The notes: generated by a model from the sequence alone, not told the origin. A stretch of 7,195 nucleotides of DNA from an uncultured Actinoplanes sp. (GCA_934667465.1 CAKUMG010000275.1:1-7195), one strand, 5' to 3'; positions 1-5,781 are shown, counted from the stretch's first letter. Made by a program: numbers and translations.

Positions 1-2042
1 ACCCGGCTCAGCAGCTCCGCAGGATCGGCAGACCCGGAAGGCACCAGAAGCACCGCGATCCGCTCGAGCCCGTCGGCCCCGGGCACGCCGAGGGCCGCGA
101 CACTGCCGACGGCCACCCCGTCCACCTCGCCGACCGTGTCCTCGATCTCGTGGCAGAAGTGGTGGACCCCGTTGACGATGATGACCTCCTTGGCCCGCCC
201 GGTGATCGTCATCCGCCCGCCGTCGAGGAACGCGAGGTCCCCGGTGTCGAACCAGTCGCCGTCCGGGAACGCCTCCGCGTCCGCGGCCGGGTTGCCGAAG
301 TAGCCGCTCAGCACCCGCTCGGACCGCACCTGCAGCCGCCCGATGTGCCGCTCCGGCAGCGCGGTCCGCCCGTCCGCCGCGGTGACCCGCATCAGCGTGC
401 CGGGCGCCGGCGGTCCCATGCTGAGCAGCGTGCTGTCCCCGTCGCGGTGCCGGTCGTGCAACTCCACCCGTACGCCGTCCGCACCGACCCGCACGTGCTG
501 GGCGGCCGCAGCGTCGGCGAGCGGCTGGTACGTGATGACCGTGGCAGTCTCCGCCATCCCCCACGCCAGCAGCACCGGCCGCGCCCCGAGACCGAACCGC
601 CCGGTCGTGGCGGCGAACCGGCGCATCACGGGTTCCGTGCACTGTTCCCCCGCGTTGATCAGCGTCCGCACGTGCCCGAGGTCCCAGGTCCGCCCCGGCG
701 CGGACCGCAACGCCTCCCCCACGAGCTTGTAGCCGAAGTTCGGCGCCCAGCTGTGCTCCGCCCGGAACTCCTCGAGGAGGTCGAGCCAGCGCAGCGGGTC
801 GGCGAGCACCAGCGGCGTGGCGGCGTGCACGGTCGGCGACCCGAGCAGCACCGGCCCGAGGTGCGTCATCACCAGCGCCGCCACGTGGTCGAGCGGCAGC
901 CAGTTGAGCGCCGTGTCGCCCGCCCGGAACCGCCCCGCCTGCCGCGACCCCTGCGCATAGCGGACGAGCCCCCGGTGCGTCAGCGGGATGACCTTGGACT
1001 GGCTGGTGCTGCCCGACGACAGTTGCCACGTGGCAACGTCGGTGTCCGCGGGAAGGTGCAGGTCATGGGCGGGGTCCGCATCCCGCCAGGCCCCGAGGTC
1101 CAGGACACGCATGCCAGGCAGACCGGCACTGCGCGCGTACGCGTCAAGCGCCGCAACCGTGTCTCCGCCGGCGAGCACGACCGGCTCCCCCAGCGTTCGC
1201 CAGGCGTGCAGCAGCTTGTCCAGGGTCGCGTTGCGCCGCTCGTACCCGGGCGCCTGCGCGACGGCGACCGGTCGCATCCCGCCGAGCAGGCACGCCCACA
1301 GCCCGGTGAAGTGCCCCTCGAGCGTGGGCACGTGCAGGATCACCGCGTCTCCGGCCCGCAGCCCCTCGTCGCGCAGCCCCGTCAGCACCCGCAGCGCCGC
1401 GTCCCGCAGCTCCGCGTACGTGAACTCCCGCGTCCCGCCCGCCTCCACCAGGCTCAGCCCGGCCCCCGGCCTCCGCTCGGCATTGCGCAGCAGCGCCCGC
1501 ACGAGATCGCTCGGATCCTCCGGCTCGGTCCGCACGCGTCCACCCCTGGCCAGCGCAGCCGCCCCGCCCGCACCCTCGCACACAGGCTCGGAAGGACCGG
1601 CCGAAGGCGCGGCGGACCCGGGCAGAAGCGCGGCGGAACCGGGCGAAGCCGCGGAGTAACCGGGCAAGAGCGCGGCGGAACCGGGTGAAGGCGTGGCGGC
1701 CCGCAGCGCACTCAGCGGCACCGGCTCCGGCACCGGCAGGGCCGCCGCCACGACCGGCACGCCGGCCGACGCCGCCACGGCAAGCGAGCGCAGAGCGGCA
1801 AAATCGACAACCCCTGCGTCCGTACGGGGAATGCCCGTGACCACAGCGACGAACGGCACCTCGCCGCCGAGGCCCAGCGCCGCCGCGGTGACCAGCCGCC
1901 GGAGCCCACCCGCCTCCACCCCGGCCGCCGGCACGACATGCACCACGGTCCTCTCGCGGCCCGCCAGATCGGTGCGCCGGTCGATCGCCAGGTCCGCGAC
2001 GCCGGGGATCCCGGTCAGCATGTCCACGAGTGAGCCAGCCAT
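1..2042 (-). CDS. Acyl-AMP ligase, probable assembly-line starter-loading protein (partial, 3' end beyond window)
   Basis: The frame is open for 680 codons from ATG at 2042 and runs off the window at base 1. It is an ANL-superfamily adenylating enzyme, which would activate a carboxylic acid as acyl-AMP and pass it to a carrier protein or CoA. Visible motifs are A3 LSSGSTSQSK (341-350, P-loop-like lysine K350), A5 WGMAET (494-499), A7 DTGD (599-602, ribose-binding D602), and A8 GRAKEVIIVNG (615-625) followed by HHFCHEIED. The GVHHFCHEIE style resembles acyl-ligase domains at the start of polyketide/NRPS assembly lines (PksJ-like) more than amino-acid adenylation domains. Residues 1-90 are a spare C-terminal ANL subdomain with IPRTDAGVVD (71-80), where valine 78 replaces the catalytic A10 lysine. 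A heptapeptide linker (119-147) follows. The start is supported by GGAGG six bases upstream and by overlap with the exporter stop. The main domain's own A10, and any carrier or ketosynthase domain, lie outside the window. The ligase call is firm; the substrate and the cluster role are inference. Confidence 0.85.
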   Translation of the reverse strand, partial: MAGSLVDMLTGIPGVADLAIDRRTDLAGRERTVVHVVPAAGVEAGGLRRLVTAAALGLGGEVPFVAVVTGIPRTDAGVVDFAALRSLAVAASAGVPVVAAALPVPEPVPLSALRAATPSPGSAALLPGYSAASPGSAALLPGSAAPSAGPSEPVCEGAGGAAALARGGRVRTEPEDPSDLVRALLRNAERRPGAGLSLVEAGGTREFTYAELRDAALRVLTGLRDEGLRAGDAVILHVPTLEGHFTGLWACLLGGMRPVAVAQAPGYERRNATLDKLLHAWRTLGEPVVLAGGDTVAALDAYARSAGLPGMRVLDLGAWRDADPAHDLHLPADTDVATWQLSSGSTSQSKVIPLTHRGLVRYAQGSRQAGRFRAGDTALNWLPLDHVAALVMTHLGPVLLGSPTVHAATPLVLADPLRWLDLLEEFRAEHSWAPNFGYKLVGEALRSAPGRTWDLGHVRTLINAGEQCTEPVMRRFAATTGRFGLGARPVLLAWGMAETATVITYQPLADAAAAQHVRVGADGVRVELHDRHRDGDSTLLSMGPPAPGTLMRVTAADGRTALPERHIGRLQVRSERVLSGYFGNPAADAEAFPDGDWFDTGDLAFLDGGRMTITGRAKEVIIVNGVHHFCHEIEDTVGEVDGVAVGSVAALGVPGADGLERIAVLLVPSGSADPAELLSR
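1605..1688 (-). repeat. Four 21-bp tandem repeats encoding a heptapeptide linker in the acyl ligase
   Basis: Four consecutive 21-bp units (1605-1625, 1626-1646, 1647-1667, 1668-1688) share the core GCGCGGCGGAACCGGG with a few substitutions. A more degenerate fifth unit may precede them at 1584-1604. Read on the minus strand in the acyl-ligase frame they give heptapeptides of the form PGSAALL, with variants PGYSAAS and PGSAAPS. The repeat period is a multiple of three, so copy number can change without a frameshift. The stretch joins the N-terminal spare subdomain to the main ligase domain and is probably a flexible linker. Confidence 0.8.
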
Positions 2043-2054
2043 CAGGACCCTCCC
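2042..2054 (-). promoter_or_regulatory. Ribosome-binding site and TGATG start/stop overlap of the acyl ligase
   Basis: On the minus strand GGAGG (2049-2053) sits six bases before the ligase ATG (2042-2040). The exporter stop TGA (2044-2042) shares its final A with that ATG. This TGATG arrangement is typical of translational coupling and decides the ligase start. It also argues for one transcript carrying both genes. Confidence 0.8.
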
Positions 2055-3448
2055 TGAGAAGTCGAAGCCGAAGCGGAAGTAGGTGCCAGCGGGACGGCCC
2101 GGCGGTGACGCAGCCGCAGCGCCAGTCCCACGGTCAGCAGGATCACGGCCCCGTGCAGCACGACGGCCGTCCACAGCGGACTCGTCAGCTCGATCAGCCC
2201 GCCCGCGACGAGCATCCCGGCCCCGAACCCGCCGTTCTCGGCCATCGCCGTGAACCCGAACGCGTAGCCGCGCGCCGGCTCCGGCTCGGCCTGCAGCCGC
2301 GTCGAGTACGTGATCTCCGTGTAGCCGTCCGCGATCCCGGCCACGAGCGCGGCCACCAGCAGCCCGCCCACCGGCAGCGGCAGGAACGCGGCCACGAAGC
2401 CCACCGACATCAGGCACGTGCCCGCGAGGAACCCCCGTTCGGTGCGCCCGGGCTCGTCGTAGCGCTCCCCGATCCGCCGCCGCAGCAGCCGGACACCCTG
2501 ATGCGCCACGATCAGCCCGGCCGCCCACACCGAGAAGAACAGCCCCAGGAAGCCCGCAGGATCCCCCGGCCGCACCTCGGTGGCGAAGACCGGCAGCCCC
2601 ACGTTGTGCGACGCCGACCCGAACGCGTCCGCGGCCCGCACCCCCACGATCACCCCGGCCACCGGCGCCCCCGCCAGCGCCACCAGCGCCGCCCGCCGCC
2701 CCGCGAACCGACCCGCCGCCCGCCCCCCGGACCCGCTTCCACCCCGGCCTCCGAACCAGCCCTCGGCCCGACCCGCCGCCCGGCCCCCGGACCACGCACC
2801 GGACCGCCCCCCGGACCGCGCACCGGACCGGCCCCCGAGCCGCGCGCCGGCCGGCCGCCCGAACGGCATCGGCAGCGCCAGCACCACGATCGCGGGCGCC
2901 AGGAACGTCGCGGCATCGATCGCGAACGCCGCCCGATATCCCAGCCACCCCACCAGCACCCCACCGGCCGCGAACCCGGCCGCCGTCGCGACGGCACGCC
3001 CCGTAACCAGCAGCCCGTTCGCCGCGACCCGCCGCTCGGGCCCCACGAGGTCCGGCACGCTGCTGCGCAACACGACCGCCGAGATCGTGCCGAGCAGCCC
3101 GGCGAGTACCGCGACGACGGGCAGCAGCGCGAGCTGCACGCCCTGCGGCACGACCGCGAGCGCCGCGAACGTGCCCGCCTGCACGAGGTGGCACCCGGCG
3201 AGCACCGCGCGCCGGGGCAGCCGCGCGGCGACCCAGCCGGCACCGAGCCCGGCGAGGAAGCCGCACCCCAGCCGCACGGCGAGGAACGCGGCGACCCCGA
3301 CGGCGCTGCCCGTCTCCTGGTACACGAAAAGGTTCAGGGCCAGCATGTTCAGGTAGCTGCCGAAGGTCGAGACCATGCTCCCGGCCGCCAGCCAGCGGAA
3401 CCGTGACAACGATGCCACCGGCGGCCGGGACGCTCGCGGATCCGCCAC
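2042..3448 (-). CDS. MFS exporter, DHA3-like, first gene of the exporter/ligase unit
   Basis: A 468-residue polytopic membrane protein of the major facilitator superfamily, of the MFS_3/EntS-like efflux type that exports small molecules by proton exchange. The N-terminal bundle starts at FRWLAAGSMVSTFGSYLN (17-34) and carries the loop 2-3 signature GWVAARLPRR (71-80), a shortened version of motif A. Further hydrophobic segments lie at about 84-100, 106-128, 150-170, 173-193, 257-272, 298-316, 340-356, 358-374, 396-418 and 426-446. Between the halves (196-252) is a long Gly/Arg/Ser-rich loop, larger than usual for the family. The start is GTG (3448-3446). No good Shine-Dalgarno precedes it, and an ATG at residue 25 is an alternative but would cut into the first helix. 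The stop overlaps the acyl-ligase start, so its likely job is to pump out the product of that pathway or to give self-resistance. The cargo cannot be read from the sequence. Confidence 0.85.
   Translation of the reverse strand: MADPRASRPPVASLSRFRWLAAGSMVSTFGSYLNMLALNLFVYQETGSAVGVAAFLAVRLGCGFLAGLGAGWVAARLPRRAVLAGCHLVQAGTFAALAVVPQGVQLALLPVVAVLAGLLGTISAVVLRSSVPDLVGPERRVAANGLLVTGRAVATAAGFAAGGVLVGWLGYRAAFAIDAATFLAPAIVVLALPMPFGRPAGARLGGRSGARSGGRSGAWSGGRAAGRAEGWFGGRGGSGSGGRAAGRFAGRRAALVALAGAPVAGVIVGVRAADAFGSASHNVGLPVFATEVRPGDPAGFLGLFFSVWAAGLIVAHQGVRLLRRRIGERYDEPGRTERGFLAGTCLMSVGFVAAFLPLPVGGLLVAALVAGIADGYTEITYSTRLQAEPEPARGYAFGFTAMAENGGFGAGMLVAGGLIELTSPLWTAVVLHGAVILLTVGLALRLRHRRAVPLAPTSASASTSQGGS
2693..2863 (-). 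repeat. Low-complexity Gly/Arg-rich insertion in the central loop of the exporter
   Basis: Residues 196-252 of the exporter consist almost only of G, R, S and A. They include two copies of GGRAAGR (221-227 and 241-247) and two of GGRSGA (205-210 and 213-218). The DNA shows matching imperfect repeats built from CCGGACCG and GACCCGCCGCCCG. The segment lies between transmembrane segments 6 and 7, which is the cytoplasmic loop in MFS proteins. Slippage-driven expansion is the likely origin, and the reading frame is kept throughout. Confidence 0.7.
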
Positions 3449-3474
3449 GGCGCCAGCATGCCAGGCTCAAGGTC

Positions 3475-3502
3475 ATCGATCAATGGAACGAGAGTGATCG
3501 AT
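3475..3502. promoter_or_regulatory. Candidate operator upstream of the exporter (8-bp inverted repeat)
   Basis: Perfect arms ATCGATCA (3475-3482) and TGATCGAT (3495-3502) flank a 12-bp spacer, so the half-site centres are 20 bp apart, about two helical turns. The element begins 27 bases before the exporter GTG. Its position and symmetry suit a dimeric repressor controlling the exporter/ligase unit. No regulator gene is in the window and no confident promoter could be placed next to it. Confidence 0.5.
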
Positions 3503-3564
3503 ACGTGTGCCAGCAAAGCATCGAAGCCCATACGCAGCTTCACCGCGCCTGGTTCACGCCGGGA

Positions 3565-3578
3565 GCTGTGACAACAGC
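3565..3578. promoter_or_regulatory. Short inverted repeat in the divergent control region
   Basis: GCTGT (3565-3569) and ACAGC (3574-3578) form a perfect 5-bp inverted repeat around GACA. It lies midway between the two divergent starts. It could be a binding site, but arms this short can occur by chance. Confidence 0.25.
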
Positions 3579-3584
3579 CATAAC

Positions 3585-3613
3585 TTGAAATCTCAATAGT
3601 TGTTGATTCAACT
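3585..3613. promoter_or_regulatory. Paired TTGA/TCAA palindromes overlapping the doxX promoter
   Basis: TTGAAATCTCAA (3585-3596) is TTGA-4-TCAA. GTTGATTCAAC (3602-3612) is a perfect 11-base odd palindrome inside the wider AGTTG-6-CAACT (3598-3613). Both lie in an AT-rich patch of otherwise very GC-rich DNA, and the second covers the proposed -35 hexamer. DoxX genes are often controlled by MarR- or HxlR-type repressors, and TTGA/TCAA half-sites resemble MarR boxes. The repressor family is inference. Confidence 0.5.
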
Positions 3614-3632
3614 GAAAAACGCCGCCTAGGTT
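3603..3632 (+). promoter_or_regulatory. Sigma70-like promoter of the DoxX gene
   Basis: TTGATT (3603-3608) and TAGGTT (3627-3632) are separated by 18 bases and match actinobacterial housekeeping promoter hexamers reasonably well. Transcription would start near 3640. That leaves a leader of about 30 bases with GAAGGA (3659-3664) six bases before the ATG. The -35 is embedded in the 3602-3612 palindrome, which would make a repressor there effective. Confidence 0.5.
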
Positions 3633-3670
3633 GGAGCCTCCGCACGTTCTCCCGACGAGAAGGATGATCC

Positions 3671-4129
3671 ATGAACGCCACGCTCCGTGACGTCGTCACC
3701 CTCATCGCCCGCGTCGCCACCGGGGTGGTCTTCATCGCCCACGGCTGGCAGAAGTTCACCGAATGGGGCCTCGACGGCACGTCCGCCTCGTTCGGCCAGA
3801 TGGGTGTCCCGCTGCCCACGCTCAGCGCCTGGTTCGCCGCGATCGTCGAACTCGCCGGCGGCGCCGCGCTGATCCTCGGCGCCCTCACGCCGATCGTGGG
3901 CGCCCTGCTCGCCCTCAACATGCTGGGCGCGTTCGTCATCGTGCACGCCGGCAACGGCGTCTTCGTCGGCGACGGCGGCTTCGAGCTGGTGCTGATCCTC
4001 GCCGCGGCCGCGCTGCTGCTCGCGGTGCACGGCGCCGGCCGCTTCAGCATCGACCGCCTGCTCGCCCCGCGCCTCCCCCGCATCGCCACGGCCCAGCACT
4101 CCGACCGGCACCCCCAGCCGGTCGCCTGA
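3671..4129 (+). CDS. DoxX-family membrane protein
   Basis: A 152-residue protein with the DoxX/DoxD four-helix layout. Helices lie at about 9-24 (ending in the family-typical FIAHGWQKF), 52-70 (WFAAIVELAGGAALILGAL), 73-93 and 103-121. The GWQKF after helix 1 and the E60 region in helix 2 are typical positions. DoxX proteins are small inner-membrane proteins. Some are linked to quinone-linked oxidation (thiosulfate:quinone oxidoreductase subunit), and in mycobacteria one is part of a membrane complex with superoxide dismutase and a thiol oxidoreductase. Most actinobacterial copies have no assigned role, so no specific function is claimed. The ATG has a good ribosome-binding site (GAAGGA, six-base spacing). 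The gene is divergent from the exporter, stands alone and ends at a strong hairpin. The C-terminal 20 residues are polar and His/Pro-rich, probably a cytoplasmic tail. Confidence 0.9.
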   Translation: MNATLRDVVTLIARVATGVVFIAHGWQKFTEWGLDGTSASFGQMGVPLPTLSAWFAAIVELAGGAALILGALTPIVGALLALNMLGAFVIVHAGNGVFVGDGGFELVLILAAAALLLAVHGAGRFSIDRLLAPRLPRIATAQHSDRHPQPVA

Positions 4130-4135
4130 CGCACA

Positions 4136-4175
4136 GCCGGGGCGCGGACCGTCTCACCACGGTCCACGCCCCGGC
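4136..4175. terminator. Strong hairpin terminator after doxX, possibly bidirectional
   Basis: A 17-base left arm (4136-4152) pairs with the right arm (4159-4175) with a single mismatch, around the 6-base loop CTCACC. It starts seven bases after the DoxX stop. No T-tract follows on the plus strand, which is common for actinobacterial terminators. The near-perfect symmetry means it could also stop transcription arriving from the mannanase side. Confidence 0.8.
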
Positions 4176-4270
4176 ACCCGCCGAAAAACCGGCCGGCGGC
4201 GAACCCCCGCCCTCCCAGGGGGAGCCCCCGCTGGCATTGTGGCGGAGAATCGCAAGATCGTGCGGACTGA

Positions 4271-4440
4271 GCTGTGGACAACCGGCAGCTGTGGACAACC
4301 GGCAGCTGTGGACAACCGGCAGCTGTGGACAACCGGCCGCCATGAACAACCGGCCGCTATAGGCAACCGGCCGCCCTGGACAACCGGCCGCTCTGGACAA
4401 CCGGCCGCCCTGGACAACCGGCCGCTATGGGCAACCGGAA
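4271..4440. repeat. Ten tandem 17-bp repeats
   Basis: Ten contiguous units, each exactly 17 bp, with consensus GCYNTGGACAACCGGCC. Units 1-4 (4271-4338) are identical except for the last base of unit 4. Units 5-10 (4339-4440) diverge and alternate GCC/GCT at their start, giving a 34-bp higher-order period. Units 7 and 9 are identical, and units 6 and 10 are close. The core CAACCGG is kept in every unit. The period is not a multiple of three and every frame is unconvincing, so this is not coding. It lies between convergent genes. Confidence 0.95.
4273..4332 (-). promoter_or_regulatory. Four exact DnaA boxes at 17-bp spacing
   Basis: TGTGGACAA occurs at 4273-4281, 4290-4298, 4307-4315 and 4324-4332. 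Its reverse complement TTGTCCACA is the preferred DnaA box of high-GC actinomycetes such as Streptomyces. All four lie in the same orientation. The matching 9-mers in units 5-10 differ from the box at three, three, two, one, two and two positions, unit 8 (4392-4400) being closest. Neither dnaA nor dnaN is present, so this is not an ordinary oriC segment. A DnaA-titration or DnaA-activating role is inference; the box matches are directly visible. Confidence 0.6.
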
Positions 4441-4449
4441 CGGCAGGGT

Positions 4450-4466
4450 GCCGGACAGCGCCCGGC
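4450..4466 (-). terminator. Weak hairpin after the mannanase stop
   Basis: GCCGG (4450-4454) and CCGGC (4462-4466) pair around a 7-base loop, 14 bases downstream of the mannanase stop. The stem is short and no T-tract follows, so this may be only part of the termination signal. The 4136-4175 hairpin is a stronger backstop. Confidence 0.3.
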
Positions 4467-4479
4467 GGTGACGACGGCG

Positions 4480-5781
4480 TCAAGCAGCGGAGCAGGACAC
4501 CGACGGTACGGCGTTCGCCCCGGTCCACGACCCGATGAACCCGAAGGACGCGCTGGCCCCCGCGGCAACCCGCCCGTTCCACGCGGCGTTGCGCCCCGTG
4601 ACCGTGGCGCCGGAGCTGGTCAGCTCGGTCCCCCACGCCTGGGTCACCTTCTGCCCGTTCCCGTAGGTCCACGTGACCGTCCACCCGTTCAGCGCCGCAG
4701 TCCCCGCCGTCACGCGCACCTCGCCCTGGAACCCGCCCTGCCACTGCCCGGTCACCGCATAGGTGGCCGTGCACCCCGGCACGGGCGGCTCGGGCTCGGA
4801 AGAGCCGCCGAAGATCGACGCCTCGCGGGCGGTGGCCTTGATACCGTGCGGCCCGTTGAAGATGCGCGAACCCCACTCGCTCAGGTTGTCCGCGTCGAAC
4901 CCGACGGCCATGTCCAGGATCGGGTCGGTGTTGCCGGCCCACGACCAGCCCAGGTAGCCCAGGTCCCGGGCGTCCGCCTCGGCGAGCAGCGTCTCGTGGT
5001 CGACCTGGCCCGCGTCGAAGCGCCAGCCGAACTCCCCGATCACCAGCGGCCACCCGTTGCGCTCGAACGTGTCCAGGTAGGACGTGATCGAGGCGGCCGT
5101 GTTGAACACCGCGTACATGTGGATCGACAGCACGGTGTTGTGCCGGGTGTCGGCGTCCAGCACGGTCTGCGCGTTGTCCCGCATCGTGTACTGCCAGTCC
5201 TGGCCCCAGTTGGGCGCGTCGACCATCAGCAGATGCTCGAACCCGGCGCCGCGCATCTTCTGGATCGCCGCCACGGTGGCCGCGGTCCACTGGCCCGCGT
5301 CGGTGTTGCCGATCGGCTCGTTGCCGATGTTGATGACGACGTAGTCCTCCTGGCCCGCGAGCACGCTCTTGAGCCCGATCCAGTAGTCGGCTGCCTGGTC
5401 GAGGCTGTACGCGGCGGTGTCCTCGCCGTAGCCGGTGGTGTCGTGGTTCTCCAGCACGCAGATCATCTCGTTCTGCTTGCACAGATTGATGACGTTGGTG
5501 ACGTCGGCGGCGTCGTTCGCGGTCCACCGGCCGCCGCTGAGCACGACGCGCACGGTGTTGGCGCCGAGCGCCTTGATGTCGGCGAAGGAGCCGGTCTGGT
5601 TCGCGTACCAGGTGTGCATGTGGTTGACGCCGCGCATGACGAACTTCTGACCGTTGGCCTCGACGATGTCGCGGCCCTCGATGTGCAGGCCGGTCGCCGC
5701 GTGCGCGGCGGGGGCGGCGAGCACGACGCCGGCAAGAGCCGTGACGAGGGCAGCGCCGAGGGAGAGGAGACGGCTTCTCAT
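4480..5781 (-). CDS. Secreted endo-1,4-beta-mannanase, GH5 catalytic domain plus CBM2
   Basis: A 433-residue secreted enzyme predicted to cut internal beta-1,4 bonds of mannans. Residues 1-28 form a signal peptide (RSR, a long hydrophobic core, then AHA before the cleavage site). The GH5 domain spans about 29-325 and matches the subfamily-8 type mannanases of Streptomyces and Bacillus: GVNHMHTWY (51-59), VRVVLSGGRW (77-86), acid/base E155 in NIGNEP, APNWGQDW (189-196), HMY (221-223) and nucleophile E250 in IGEFGW. A short Pro/Glu linker (326-336) leads to a family 2 carbohydrate-binding module (337-433). Cysteines C337 and C430 bracket that module, and W347, W367, W371, W383, W401 and W419 are tryptophans, some probably ligand-binding. 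ATG 5781 was chosen because it begins the signal peptide and has AAAGG seven bases upstream; the frame stays open further upstream without coding sense. A perfect CebR-type operator lies just upstream. The catalytic call is firm; activity on other beta-glycans cannot be excluded. Confidence 0.95.
   Translation of the reverse strand: MRSRLLSLGAALVTALAGVVLAAPAAHAATGLHIEGRDIVEANGQKFVMRGVNHMHTWYANQTGSFADIKALGANTVRVVLSGGRWTANDAADVTNVINLCKQNEMICVLENHDTTGYGEDTAAYSLDQAADYWIGLKSVLAGQEDYVVINIGNEPIGNTDAGQWTAATVAAIQKMRGAGFEHLLMVDAPNWGQDWQYTMRDNAQTVLDADTRHNTVLSIHMYAVFNTAASITSYLDTFERNGWPLVIGEFGWRFDAGQVDHETLLAEADARDLGYLGWSWAGNTDPILDMAVGFDADNLSEWGSRIFNGPHGIKATAREASIFGGSSEPEPPVPGCTATYAVTGQWQGGFQGEVRVTAGTAALNGWTVTWTYGNGQKVTQAWGTELTSSGATVTGRNAAWNGRVAAGASASFGFIGSWTGANAVPSVSCSAA

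Larger units (their letters stand above)
4130..4479. other. Gene-free gap between convergent genes
   Basis: This 350-base gap separates the 3' ends of doxX and the mannanase. It contains a terminator hairpin (4136-4175), a smaller hairpin with arms CCGCCG (4178-4183) and CGGCGG (4194-4199), a C/G-run stretch (4204-4229) that could fold in several ways, the 17-bp tandem array (4271-4440) and a weak hairpin (4450-4466). The reading frames through it have no plausible coding content. As both flanking genes point inward, nothing here looks like a gene promoter. Confidence 0.75.

Noticed and set aside
150..1688. Long plus-strand open frame of 512 codons
   Set aside because: It is antisense to the acyl ligase, rich in Arg/Pro/His from GC-biased reversal, and has no domain signature. 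The minus-strand frame carries clear A3, A5, A7 and A8 motifs.
2030..3406. Plus-strand open frame of 458 codons opposite the exporter
   Set aside because: Its composition is Arg/Pro/Gln/His shadow with no hydrophobic segments, while the minus-strand frame has a full MFS topology.
3457..3459. ATG on the minus strand upstream of the exporter GTG
   Set aside because: It is 11 bases away and out of frame with the exporter, so it cannot be its start.
4204..4229. C-run and G-run stretch as a third terminator
   Set aside because: Several short alternative pairings are possible and the GGGGG-AG-CCCCC version has a loop too small to form, so no specific structure is claimed.
3349..4332. Minus-strand open frame of 327 codons across the divergent region and doxX
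   Set aside because: It overlaps doxX in antisense and runs through the operators and the 17-bp array without domain content.
4271..4440. The 17-bp array as a CRISPR
   Set aside because: The units are contiguous with no unique spacers and are too short. No cas gene is present.
4271..4440. The 17-bp array as plasmid replication iterons
   Set aside because: No rep gene, partition gene or AT-rich melting region accompanies it, and the flanking genes look chromosomal. DnaA boxes explain the core better.
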